Assembly: GCA_020024735.1 (NCBI GenBank)
Contig: JAHHTI010000035.1
Coordinates: 1-11,020, forward strand
Reading direction: 5' to 3'
From: Mycoplasmataceae bacterium
GTDB taxonomy: Bacteria; Bacillota_I; Bacilli_A; Mycoplasmatales; Mycoplasmoidaceae
Length of the DNA stretch: 11,020 nt
The notes under the pieces are model-generated. The model saw only the letters and a list, made by a program, of their open reading frames with translations. It was not told the origin of the DNA and made no database searches. This document shows positions 1-9,694 of the stretch, one piece after another (position 1 is the first letter of the stretch; the number at the start of each line of letters is the position of its first letter). The translations under genes were made by a program, and so were the position numbers.

Positions 1-3000
1 AATAGTGCACCAACAATGTTTGGTCAATATACCCCAACTGCTAAAACTGAAATTACTCACTTTAGTTTGAAAACTACTCCTGAAAACAATTACGGTAAAG
101 GTGATGAAAATAAATTACCATCAGACTTTTTAAGAGAATTAGAAACAGGGTCATCACCGGACTTTTTTAAGAATAACTTTGATTTGTTTGCTACTAATGC
201 TATTCCTTCAACTTTTTACAATGCTCAATTAAAAGCTACGGCTAATGATGTGAATGGTACGATTGAATTTGAGTTTATACCAGGAATTGGAGGAGATCGG
301 GTAAATTTTGGTAAAACTGCAAGATATGAATTAACTGAACCTGATACTTCTAAAACATTGACAACAATTAACCAATCAGGGTGAAAGAGAATTCAATCTA
401 CTGACTTTCTTGCGAGAGACCATCTTTTAGATGTTTCTAATACTTTAGATGAGGAAGTTTTAACCTTAGCACCTTATGCTCAAATAGCCTATGAAATGGT
501 TAATAAGAGTACCACTACAGTTGATAGTAAAATTAATAAATTATTGTCAGCAATGAAAAACATTATTGCCCTTAATATTGCTAATGTTCCTAAAAAATTT
601 AATCCTGAAACTGATATTAAATTGTCTATCAATAGTTATAGTAATAAACTTGGTGAATTCACTTTAAATATTGAATTGAAAAATTATTATGATACCAAAT
701 TAACTGACCCTCTTGTTACTACTTTCAATTCTTTTGGAAGTTTTAAATTTGGTGGTTTTAAAAATATTGACAGTTCAACTAGAATTGAAAAATCCACCAT
801 TGAAATAGTCGATTACCCAGATTTCTTTCCATTAGGGGTTAATACTACTTTGAAATCTTGATATGATCCGACAAATGCTGATACTGTGTTAAGTGCTAAA
901 AACACTCTATTAAGTTTGATGACTAAATATAAAGATGACTTTTTCCATAACCTTCCTATAGGTGCTAATTTTTCTGTTGAATTTGATGATGCTAGCATTC
1001 AAAACCATCCTCCATTAGTGAATGTCAATATTTTTGTAGATAAATATTTTGAAGCTTCTGCTGATGGAAAAGATTATGTACTAGTGGATAAAACTTCGAC
1101 TGACCCAAGTCATCCTTTAGGTTTGATAACCGTTCAAGGTTTCTTAGATGTCTCTCCTACTACTGTTGATATTCCTGATGGTAATAAAGACAACCACTAT
1201 ACCCTTTATCCTAACCAATATACAGAAGCTGATGCAATTGATTTTGTGGCCTCTGTAGATAGTGCGGGTAATTTTTTATACATTAAAAATGCCCCTGTTG
1301 GTTTTGATAAAGAAAAGAATATTCAAATTTCTGATTTTGAAACTAATAATTGGGATGGAACTGCTAGTTTCAATGTTCGCTTAAATCTATTTTTTGATGC
1401 TGATTTAGTTTTAAGAACAAGCTTTGCTGATTTTTCTCCAGTCAATGTGGTAATTGCTAATTTCAAAAAAGCAACTGAACCTACCTCTTTACCATCATCG
1501 ATTAAAAAAGAAGCTTGAACAAAGAAGACTGTCAATGATTTTAAAAATGCTGAAGTTGTTGCTACTATTCAAGAAGAATTTAAAGGACTAGTACCGGACT
1601 CTACTATTACCATTAATGAAGATAAAGATATTAAGCGAGACAATGATTTAGGAAAAATTGTGGTTAAATGTTCGGTTAATGAATATTTTGCCAGTGAAAG
1701 TGATGCGCCTAAATATAAATTATTAGATTATGTAAATGAACCTAAAGTATTTAATACAGAATTAATTGGTTTTTTAAAAACTGGGGAAACTTCCATTAAT
1801 GCTCCTATTGATCGGACTGATGAAACCATCGCTCCTTCTGTTAAAGGAATTGATACCCACGCTTCTGATATTTCCCCATATAATATCTCATCTGATGTTT
1901 TGAAATGAAAATTAGAACCTTTTATTGCCAATAAACCTTTTGGTTTTAGTGCTCCTACCAATATTCTTTTTGAAAATCCTGATGGCACTGATTCTCGACA
2001 AAACTATAATACTGATGGAGTAATCATTGTTAATGTTTTCCTTAACCTTTGATATGATAAGGAAGGACTTTTACATACTGAAAAAAGAAATTTTGGAGAA
2101 ATTGCTTTTATTGGTTTACGAAAAACTACCCCTACTACCATTAATACTAAAGGTTGAATTGAAACTGTAGGGAATAATGATATTGCAACTTCTGTAACCA
2201 AAGAAGCCATTGTGACGCTGATTGATCGTCATATTACTGGTTCAAAACCTGATGGTTGAAGTCCTAAAGATGATATTATTATTGAAAACTTTGAACCAAA
2301 TAACTTAAAAGGAGAAATTACCCTAACTAACGTCTACCTAAAAAGATATTATGATGAACATGGGGTTTTACAAGAACCTAAAAATACGGCTGATAATCAA
2401 ACCTTAATCAAAAAATTAGTATTAAAGGGTTATGCAAAACTATTACCAACCGAAGTAGCCAAAGAAGTTACCTTAGATGAAATCTATAGAGACCAATTAG
2501 CTTCTAACTATAATACTGATAGCGCCATTAAAAGATTATTAACTCCGATTTGAAAAGAAAAGGCTATTATTACTAATCCTCCTGACAGTTTTTCATTTGA
2601 CTCTGATTTCCAATTATCCTTAATTAATATTGATGGAAAACCTAATCCCAACAACTTAGAAGGAACAATTACTGTTAAGTATTCCATTACTAATTATAAA
2701 AATAGTGAAGGTCTTATCATCACCTCTTCTAAAGAACCGTTAACAGGTCAATTACTGATTAAAGGATTTAAACGTATTGAACCAACGATTGTTAATACGA
2801 GTGTAGCAGTGGATGGATATAAAGATATTGTTGCTTCGACTTTAAGTACAAGTGACTTGCTAAAAATTGTGAATACTAATTTAGATAAAATTTTTGTAAA
2901 TTATCCTGATGAACCTACTAATCAATTAAAAGTAACTAACCTAATTGTTATCAATAACCAAAAAAACAAAGAAGGTCAAATTGAAATTAATTTAACTTTT

Positions 3001-6000
3001 ACTAATTATTATAATGAACAAGGAATGATTTCTAAAGTTGCGCAAAGCAAGGCCATTACTTTAAGTGGTTTTAAAAAAGTTTCTCCAACTGTTATTAATA
3101 GTATTATTAACCCGGTTGATCCAATTGACGTAAGTCCTACTGATGTGGGTGAAACAGACTTAATGAATTATTTAATGGCAAACTTAGGATTATTTTTAAC
3201 TAATCCAACAGATACTTTTTCATCAGGTGATTTTCTAGAAATAGACATTACTAATCAAAATAATTTAACTGGTCAATTAACCTTTAACGTGGTGATTACT
3301 AATTATTATGATACTAATTGTAATATTGTCAATGATCGAACTAACAAGGAGACAGGACTACCTAAGAATGGCATTGTCTTTAATAATTTTGCCAAAACTT
3401 CTGCTACCATTTTTACAGAAACCACTTCTTTAGATAAATCTGTTCCTTTTGATTACAATCTTTCATTATTATTACCATCAGAAATTCGTGATAGTCAAAT
3501 TAGAGATTTTATTATGGCTCACCAAGATGCTTTAATTAGTAATCTACCACCAAAAATCTTTAATAAAAATAGTATTCGGAACATTAATGTGGTGAATGCC
3601 AATAACTTAGAAGGTAATTTAAGACTAGATATTCAAGTGGTTAACTATTATGATGACAAAGGGGTTATTCAAACCACCGAAACTAAACATTGATTTTTAA
3701 CTATTCAAGGTTTCCAATCGATTACTCCAACTGATCCACAAGAAAGATTTGATTTAGAAGGTTTCTCTTCGACTCTTCCGTCTGATATGTCATTAAACAA
3801 TATCAAGAATACCATTATGTTAAATAAACAAAAGATTTTTAAATCTTTACCTAAAGGATTTAACTCTAACAATATTATTATTGAAGAAATGCGTGCTGAT
3901 AATATTCATGGGGAAATTACCTTAAGTTTAGTTATTACCCTTTATTATGCTCGTGATGGGGAAATCGTGAGTGGTAATGAAAAACCTTTAAAGTTTAATC
4001 TTACTCTTTTAGGGTTTGCCACTGTTAAAGCAACTGACTTTGTGAGTGGAGTTTATCATATTGATGGAGTAAATAATATCTTTGCTAGTGAGTTTGATGA
4101 AAAATCATTAAAAAACTTTGTTGTTTATAATTACAATGAGATTATTAAAAACACCCCTTCTACCTTTACAATGAATAATATTTTAAGTGTCTCTATTGTG
4201 GAAGTGAATAATCGTCAAGGAATTATTAAGGCAGATGTTTCTATTTCTAATTTTTATGATAAAAAAACCGGTGAAGTTAAACCAAGTGGGATTTTAACAG
4301 GAAGTGTCTTCTTTGGTGGATTTAAACCAGTTTCGCCAACGGCCGTTAAAACTGAAAGCATTAAATTAGATGTATCTAATGAAATTCTACCTTCAACCTA
4401 TGATGAACAAAGTATTATGCAATTAGTGCAATTAAACTATGATAATATTTTTGCCCCTTTACCACACAATTTTACCTCTCACAATATCTTAGGTATCAAG
4501 GATATTAATTGTGATAATGAAAAAGGTGAAATTAATTTAAATGTAACAATTAATAATTATTTTGATGAAGATTCCCAAATTTCATATGAACCTCGTGACT
4601 TTTTAGTAAAATTAGTCGGTTTTGCCCACTCTTCCCAAACCATCTTTAAAAATGATGTTTCATTAACAGACTATGGATTTACACCAATTGAATCACTTTC
4701 TGAAAGTGATGTTGTCGATATCATTTATCGTCACCAAGCAGATTTCTTAGCTCCTGTTCCAAGTGATTTCTCATTATCAAATATTATTTTTGATTCCTTT
4801 GTTAACAAAAATAATTTTGAAGGTTTCATTGTGGTGAATGTTAATTATACCAACTACTATGGTTCAAAAGGAGAAATCTCTTATGAACCTTATCCAACCC
4901 AAATTACCATTCGTGGTTTTAAATCACAAACTAAAGTAACTACTTTAAAAGTTAATGAGTTAGCTATTCCTTATCAAGATGAAGTATTACCACAAAATAT
5001 TGCGAATAATGTGGATAATAAAAAACTTCGTGAATTAGTTTATGCTAATATCCGTATTTTAGTAGATAATTTAGCCCCAAGCTTTACCATTAATGACCTT
5101 CACTTATTAAATGTTTCATTTAATAATTTAGACGGCACGATTAGTTTTTCTATTTCATTGGATAAATTCTATAATGAACAAGCAACCTTGGTAGAAACAC
5201 CATTAAAACCTTTAAATTTAGGACCAATTACCTTTAAAGGTTTTAAATCAGTGAAACCAACCATTTTCCCTAAAGATAAAAAGATTCTTCTAAAAGGATT
5301 AGATAATGTTCTTCCAACAGATGTTCAAGAAATCCAAACATTAAAAGTGATGGTATGAGAAAATAAGGAAACCATTTTTGCTAATACTTTACCCGATACA
5401 TTTACTTTTAATGATCTAGGTGTGGAATTAGAATATGCTGATAATTTAAAGGGAGAAATGAGACTATTAATTTCGATTGGTAAATGATATGACCAAAAAG
5501 GGGAAATCAGAAATACTACCAAAAAGTTCCCACTAACAATTAATGGCTTCAAGAATGTGAAAGCTACTCAAGCTAATAAAAGCGTCTTTTTAGAATTCCC
5601 TACCAATTCTGTTCCCAGTGTATTTGATGCCAATAACATTTCAATCCGTCAATTAAAGAATTTAATTGCTTACAATAAAAATAATGTATTCAATGATATT
5701 CCTAATGATTTTGATGCTAGTGATATTCAAAATATTAGTATTATTGATATCAATAATAAAGAGGGAACAATAACCATTACCTTCACTTATTATAACTATT
5801 ATGATGCTAATGGTAGTGTGCAAAAAATTACCTTTGATACTGCCGAAAAAATTATGCTTTATGGCTTTAATACTTCTTTACCAACTGCCACTATTCATAG
5901 CTTTTCAATGGCAGAAGAATGTGGTGATCTATTACCTTCAGAATATGCTAATAATCCTGAAAATTTTAGTAAACTAAATGACTTAATTAGCTTGAAAAAA

Positions 6001-6708
6001 CAACAAATTTTTGGTGGTACTTTACCAGCTGGTGATGATAATAGTGTTTATCTAAAAGAAATCCGTAATTACAACAATTTATTAGGAACTGTTGAAGCCG
6101 TGATTGGGGTGACTAAATACTATAATGAAAATGCTTCTTTAGTGATTGGACAAAAGGATTTCTCCATTACTTTAACTGGTTTTAAATTTATTGCTAAATC
6201 TTCAACTTTCTTAGGTTCTGGAATTTCTATGAACAATAATAACTTCAATATTAATATTCAACAATATGGAGAAACATATAATAAGTTATTTGATAACATT
6301 TCTCCTTCTGTGATTCAAACTAATCCTAGTAATTACATAAGTATCCTAAAGGAATTATTTAGTTCTAATAATCTTTTAATTCAAAATGGGGATGATAGTT
6401 CATCAGCACCAATTGAAATTAGTCGAATTAATTTTGTTCAAGGTTCAGCCAACGATAATTTAGGTACAATTCAAGTAGTTGTATTCATTGCTAACTATTG
6501 GGATAATGAAATTGGCGCATTCCATAGTGCTACTGATGAATTACCAGTTACATTAACACTTAGTGGTTTTAAAACCAATAATTACAACACCACTACCAGT
6601 GCTTTCCAAATTATTATTGTGGTAATTATTATGATTGTTTTAGTAGCGATTGCTTTATTAATTGGTTTATTCATTGCAAAGCTACCAAAATTCAGAAATA
6701 AGGCCTAG
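1..6708 (+). CDS. Giant tandem-repeat surface protein, C-terminally membrane-anchored (5' partial)
   Basis: One reading frame stays open from the first base to TAG at 6706-6708 when TGA is read as Trp, giving 2235 residues; the start lies outside the window. In-frame TGA codons sit at 382, 859, 1516, 1906, 2050, 2155, 2257, 2551, 3691, 5356 and 5485; TGG occurs at 1351 and 6499. The protein is a chain of about 20 diverged units, each with a predicted helix, a LPxxF-like turn, an N-x-x-G-x-[IL] strand, an N-Y-Y-D-like motif and a closing G-F-K-x-x-x-P-T motif. Residues 2202-2226 (6604-6678) form one strongly hydrophobic helix followed by the basic tail KLPKFRNKA, so the repeats should lie outside the cell. 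Any signal peptide or lipobox is outside the window. The unit layout recalls the tandem domains of Mollicute variable surface lipoproteins (Lipoprotein_17, PF04200; M. mobile Mvsp proteins). That link is by eye only. An adhesion or gliding role, as for the large repeat protein Gli349, is possible but unproven. Confidence -1.
19..6600 (+). repeat. About 20 tandem diverged protein repeats, period 99-129 residues
   Basis: I marked each unit by its closing G-F-K-like motif. Motif starts are at 379 (GWK), 754, 1138, 1459 (NFK), 1768, 2113 (GLR), 2428 (GYA), 2764, 3067, 3385 (NFA), 3709, 4012, 4318, 4618, 4915, 5239, 5545, 5863, 6178 and 6565. The tail of one more unit (MFGQYTPTAKTE) opens the window near 16-51. 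Spacing in codons is 125, 128, 107, 103, 115, 105, 112, 101, 106, 108, 101, 102, 100, 99, 108, 102, 106, 105 and 129. The aromatic motif mid-unit is kept as NYYD, NYYN, KYFE, NLFFD, LWYD, RYYD, NFYD, NYFD, KWYD or NYWD. From about 3478 many units open with LPS or a close variant. DNA identity between units looks low, so these are old duplications and not a slippage-prone microsatellite. Confidence -1.
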
Positions 6709-6711
6709 AAG

Positions 6712-6738
6712 AAAAAAGTAAATAATCTATATTATTTA
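6712..6738. terminator. AT-only hairpin after the giant gene, weak terminator candidate
   Basis: TAAATAAT (6719-6726) and ATTATTTA (6731-6738) form a perfect 8-bp stem around the loop CTAT, starting 10 bases after the stop codon of the giant gene. On the plus strand it is followed by GAAAAATAAC, not a T-tract, so it does not look like a good plus-strand terminator. On the minus strand it is followed by C and six T (complement of 6712-6717), which fits a minus-strand terminator better, although I see no minus-strand gene. The stem has no G-C pairs, so it may have no function. Confidence -1.
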
Positions 6739-6773
6739 GAAAAATAACACAAAAAAACTTGCAATTTTCATAC

Positions 6774-6779
6774 TATAAT
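6774..6779 (+). promoter_or_regulatory. -10 box for candidate RNA
   Basis: A perfect TATAAT lies 66 bases after the giant gene stop. A start site 6-8 bases downstream would fall at about 6785-6787, where the 5' strand of the proposed closing stem begins. No good -35 hexamer is at the usual distance: position 6751-6756 is A-rich, and TTGCAA at 6759 is too close. A weak -35 is common in mollicute promoters. Confidence -1.
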
Positions 6780-6784
6780 TAATA

Positions 6785-7284
6785 GTGCAGTGAATGAAGA
6801 AATATCATTTGTTGCATCAAATACAAAATGTTCGACTTCTTTTTATGTGGACGTTTTGAGATTGTTTAAGGTAAATAACTATTACCCTTAGAATCTATAC
6901 GAGCATGTCTCTACTTGTAAATTAATGAATTTTTTTGTGTAAGTATAGTAGTATATCGGTTATTTATAAGTAATAGGTATGAACCAACAATTATTTGGGA
7001 TTCTCGTGACGGGATATAATCTTGTTGCATTAAAAGTTTTTGCAGATAGTTGTGCCTTCAAATTTATGAACATGAACAGTTTAATACCATCACTAAATAA
7101 TTTTTAAAACTAAGCTTATTAATTTGTTGAGTATTTACGATTTTATCGATTTACTTCCTTGTGTTGCCTTTTGTCCCTTTGTATGTAACCCCTTTCATTC
7201 TTCTTCAAACGCTGCATAACCAAAAAACAACCATTTCAAATTGATCAATTTGGTACACACTTTAGAAATAAGGTGTGTATTTTT
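6785..7284 (+). ncRNA. Candidate structured non-coding RNA of unknown family
   Basis: This gap lacks a convincing protein gene but has the parts of an independent transcript: a -10 box just upstream, a rho-independent terminator at 7254-7288, and ends that can pair. Bases 6785-6792 pair with 7210-7217 (8 bp, two G-U). After an AA/AA internal loop, 6795-6801 pair with 7201-7207 (7 bp). Inside, two hairpins abut exactly: 6824-6833 with 6849-6858 (10 bp, two G-U), then 6859-6863 with 6892-6896 enclosing 6867-6874 with 6882-6890 (8 bp, one bulge). A smaller hairpin, 7002-7006 with 7010-7014, has a TGA loop. The sequence TTGTTGCAT occurs twice (6809 and 7022). I looked for the RNase P core GAGGAAAGTCC and for tmRNA ends on both strands and found neither. 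It could instead be a long 3' untranslated region or decayed DNA, and stems of this length partly arise by chance in AT-rich sequence. Confidence -1.
7237..7252. repeat. Perfect 16-bp palindrome
   Basis: CAAATTGATCAATTTG is its own reverse complement over 16 bases, centred on a TGATCA site, and ends two bases before the terminator stem. It could be an operator for a dimeric regulator acting on the promoter at 7297, or an extra hairpin at the 3' end of the candidate RNA. I see no second copy of it in the window. Confidence -1.
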
Positions 7285-7288
7285 ATTT
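7254..7288 (+). terminator. Rho-independent terminator
   Basis: TACACACTTTA (7254-7264) pairs with TAAGGTGTGTA (7269-7279) along 11 bp, with one G-T pair, around a GAAA tetraloop. It is followed directly by TTTTTATTT (7280-7288). The T-tract sets the plus-strand direction. It ends whatever is transcribed through 6785-7253 and insulates the next gene, whose own -10 box lies 9 bases further on. Confidence -1.
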
Positions 7289-7296
7289 GTATTTTG

Positions 7297-7302
7297 TATA
7301 AT
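7297..7302 (+). promoter_or_regulatory. -10 box for the 767-residue protein gene
   Basis: TATAAT preceded by TTG lies 9 bases after the terminator T-tract and 35 bases before the ATG at 7338. The surrounding 7281-7312 is almost pure A/T. The bases at the -35 distance (about 7274-7279) are TGTGTA, a poor match that also lies in the terminator stem. The predicted start near 7308-7310 gives a leader of about 28 bases. Confidence -1.
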
Positions 7303-7328
7303 TATATATATTGTGTAAACGAGTCTTT

Positions 7329-7332
7329 GGAG
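7329..7332 (+). promoter_or_regulatory. Ribosome binding site deciding the ATG at 7338
   Basis: GGAG stands five bases before ATG 7338. The same frame also opens at TTG 7311, but that has no binding site and lies almost at the predicted transcript start. ATG 7338 is therefore chosen. Confidence -1.
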
Positions 7333-7337
7333 ACAAA

Positions 7338-9641
7338 ATGAATAAAATTGAAGACAAATTAACGATGTGTGAACCGGCTGATGCCATGTTATTAATCTCA
7401 GCTGTGGATAAATTTTATTTAGAAGCTAATATGCTTTTTAATAACATTTATCTTTCACAAACTATCTTCAATTTAAATCCTAAAAATAAAATCTTTCCTT
7501 TAGACTATGACTACTATGATGCTAGTTGATATAAAAACCTATTAATTTCAGCCGATATTTTAATTGATAGATTTCATTATGAAATTGATGAAAATAAGGA
7601 TTATGCTAAAGTGTTTGAAAACACCAATAACTGCAATTTCCTAGCCTTTGCCAAAAAATGAAATCTTATTAATTACATTGTTAAATTTAATCTTGATGAA
7701 AACGCTTGAAAAGAAAAGTGTGCGGGATGAAAAATTTCACAAACCACTATTTGATTAGAAGAATTAATCAAAATGAACATTAAATTTGATCAAACTAAAT
7801 TTAACGATGTTTCTTTAAAGAATGAGTTATATGAACCATTAGCTGATGCGATTGGAAGAAATGGTTTCCAAGCCATTTTAGACTACATCTTAGAAAATGA
7901 TGAGTTACAAAAGAAAGCGGCTGAAGCTGCACGTGCTAAAGAACGACCAGCTCCAATTAATCCAATGCCTGTTAATGCTTCACCTTTTGTTGAACATAGT
8001 GATGAAGATGAACCAGATCCACGCTCACCAGCTGGGGTTGATAAAGAAATGACTAAACTAATGGAATGAGTGTTGTTAAAACAAACTACCATTAGAGCAA
8101 AGAATGCTGCTGGTCGTCCAGAATTAAAAGAAATTTCACCAGTTAGAAAAGTAATGATTGAATTACTAGAATGAATTGACCATAAAGAAGTATTAGCTGC
8201 GGCTTGAGCGAATACTAAGAAATATGGATTTGATCCATTTGAATATAAAGACATTGTGGATGACTTAGCTTACATTAAGAATCTTCGTGCCCAATTAGAT
8301 GCGGATGTTGAAGGATGTGTTGAATTTGCTAATAATAATGATCCTGAAACTCGATTTAAACCAACTAAACAAGTTTCTCGTAAATACTTTAAAGCTATCA
8401 AAATGGCAACCGATCCAATTAATTTAGTTCATGACAAAGAATTAATTAAACGTTTAGAAAAACTAGCTAAAGAATTAAAAGCTACTAACAACCAAACTCG
8501 AGCTGAAATTAAAGAAATCGATAAAGAAATTGAAGCTTTATTAGCTTATCTACCATTTGATGAAAGAGTTGAATGTCAACAAGAAATCAATGAAATGAAA
8601 GCTAGCTTCAAAGTCAATGAAAATGCGAGCATTGATGACTTAGTAGAAGCTAAGATTGATGATATTAATGAAGAAATTGAAAAGATTGATGAAGTATTAG
8701 ATCCTGAAGGTCCAAAACACAAAGCAAGACCAATTAGTAAAGTGAAAGATGAAATGGATGTAATTCTTGCTTGAATTAGTAGTTTATGTGAAAACTGCGC
8801 GAAAGAATTCAAGAAATATGGTTATGTAGCGGAAAAGAAGGGTAATAACAATTATGTAATTAAACCTATCAATGGTACTAATCCATTAGAAGCTAAGATT
8901 ACTCCTAAGAAAGAAGAACCTAAAGAACCAACAAAAGAACCTAAAGTTAAAGAAACTAAGAAACCTGAACCTAAAAAAGAAGTTAAGAAAGAACCTAAAA
9001 AGGAAGTTAAAAAAGAACTAAAGAAAGAAGAAGTTGTGACACCAGTTGTCGAAACAATTGTCGAACCACAAGTCGTTTATGTAGAAGCTCCTGCTGAAAA
9101 TCTTCCCTTACCAAAATCAAAATCTCCTAAGGTGATTAAACTAAAAATTCAAAACCGTGACTATATGAATGGTTTAGAAAAATTAATTGAAGATGAAGAA
9201 ATTATGTCTAAAGCAGCCAGAAAAGCTGCTCGAAAATTAGCTGCTGAACAACGTGAAGCTGCTAAACTAGCGGCCTTATCACCGACTCCGGTGGAAGAAA
9301 AGAAACCAAATGTCGTAGCCGCTGAACCAAAGAAAGTGGTAGCTACTCCAAAACCTGCTGTTAAAAATACCACTCCTTCTAATAATGATGATGTAACACG
9401 TAAACCACGAACTCCTGCTTCTAAATTATTTAACTTGATTGCACGTATTGAAAAATTAGAAGCAAATAATGAAAATATCCCTCATGCTAAAACCGCTTTA
9501 GTGGTAACTAAGAAAAACTCAACTACTAGTAAACCAACTCCTGTAAAAGCTAAGACTCCAGTTAAAACTAATAATAACAAAAAAACTAAACCACTTCCAA
9601 TGCCTGCTAAAACTGCACAAAAAGTTTCTCAAAAACGTTAA
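7338..9641 (+). CDS. Hypothetical 767-residue coiled-coil, Lys/Glu/Pro-rich protein
   Basis: I do not recognise this protein. The frame runs from ATG 7338 to TAA 9639-9641 through nine TGA-Trp codons (7527, 7659, 7707, 7728, 7752, 8067, 8172, 8205, 8772). There is no signal peptide or membrane helix, so it should be cytoplasmic. Residues 1-195 look globular with many aromatics. Residues 200-235 are a Pro/acid-rich linker (HSDEDEPDPRSP). Residues 266-298 and 466-496 are copies of one helix motif: ISPVRKVM..LLEWI..KKYGF and ISKVKDEM..ILAWI..KKYGY. Residues about 370-405 and 431-458 are charged, coiled-coil-like helices. Residues 523-565 contain only K, E, P, V, T and L. Residues 612-648 form an Ala/Lys/Arg-rich helix, and the last 35 residues are very basic (KTPVK, KKTKP). 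The architecture would suit a cytoskeletal, scaffold or nucleic-acid-binding protein, but this is inference. It has its own promoter and is followed by hpt-ftsH. Confidence -1.
8904..9032 (+). repeat. Low-complexity Lys/Glu/Pro tract within the 767-residue protein
   Basis: Forty-three codons (residues 523-565) encode only K, E, P, V, T and L, in short imperfect units such as KEP, KKEV and KKEP. At the DNA level this is a run of AAA/AAG, GAA and CCT codons with near-repeats such as AAAGAAGTTAAGAAAGAACC. It is likely an extended, disordered spacer. The sequence is repetitive enough that replication slippage could change its length between strains. Confidence -1.
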
Positions 9642-9682
9642 GATTATTTCGTTTCCTTTTATTTTCTTGCTTAACTTTTTTT
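9637..9682 (+). terminator. Probable rho-independent terminator after the 767-residue gene
   Basis: GTTAAG (9637-9642, including the TAA stop) can pair with CTTAAC (9670-9675), which is followed directly by seven T (9676-9682). The T-run position is right, but the stem is only 6 bp and the loop is 27 bases, so termination may be partial and some transcripts may read on into hpt. Confidence -1.
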
Positions 9683-9694
9683 AGTATATTATTG

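Noticed and set aside
813..2210. Minus-strand open frames of 60-86 codons (for example 813-998, 1323-1535, 1728-1988, 2004-2210).
   Set aside because: They lie antisense to the repeat gene, have no ribosome binding site or family resemblance, and are explained by the codon pattern of the plus-strand gene.
382..5487. Repeated in-frame TGA codons that would break the giant gene into seven or more fragments.
   Set aside because: The repeat pattern and reading frame continue through each TGA, and the hpt gene also needs TGA as Trp, so the gene is intact under code 4 and not a pseudogene.
6979..7107. A 42-codon plus-strand frame from ATG 6979 in the intergenic region.
   Set aside because: No proper ribosome binding site, and a frame of this length is expected by chance when only TAA and TAG stop. 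I keep it only as a remote alternative to the RNA reading.
7143..7217. A 24-codon minus-strand frame starting MQRLKKNERGYIQ, faintly like the N-terminus of IS30-type transposases.
   Set aside because: Too short to mean anything, no inverted terminal repeats nearby, and the same bases form one arm of the proposed RNA closing stem.
6785..7284. Assignment of the gap to RNase P RNA, tmRNA, SRP RNA or a T-box leader.
   Set aside because: GAGGAAAGTCC, the tmRNA GGGG...TTCGA ends, the SRP GGAA loop context and the T-box GGGTGG motif were not found on either strand. The size alone is not enough.
6709..7337. A chromosome origin or tRNA genes in the only long gap, since hpt-ftsH can lie near oriC in related bacteria.
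   Set aside because: I found no TTATCCACA-type DnaA boxes and no tRNA T-loop or CCA end.
7311..7337. An earlier TTG start (7311) for the 767-residue protein.
   Set aside because: It would fall at or just after the predicted transcription start, has no binding site, and the GGAG before ATG 7338 is well placed.
7883..8812. Minus-strand open frames at 7883-8254 and 8576-8812.
   Set aside because: They are shadows of the 767-residue gene: their Ser/Phe/Ala-rich composition mirrors Lys/Glu/Ala codons on the plus strand.
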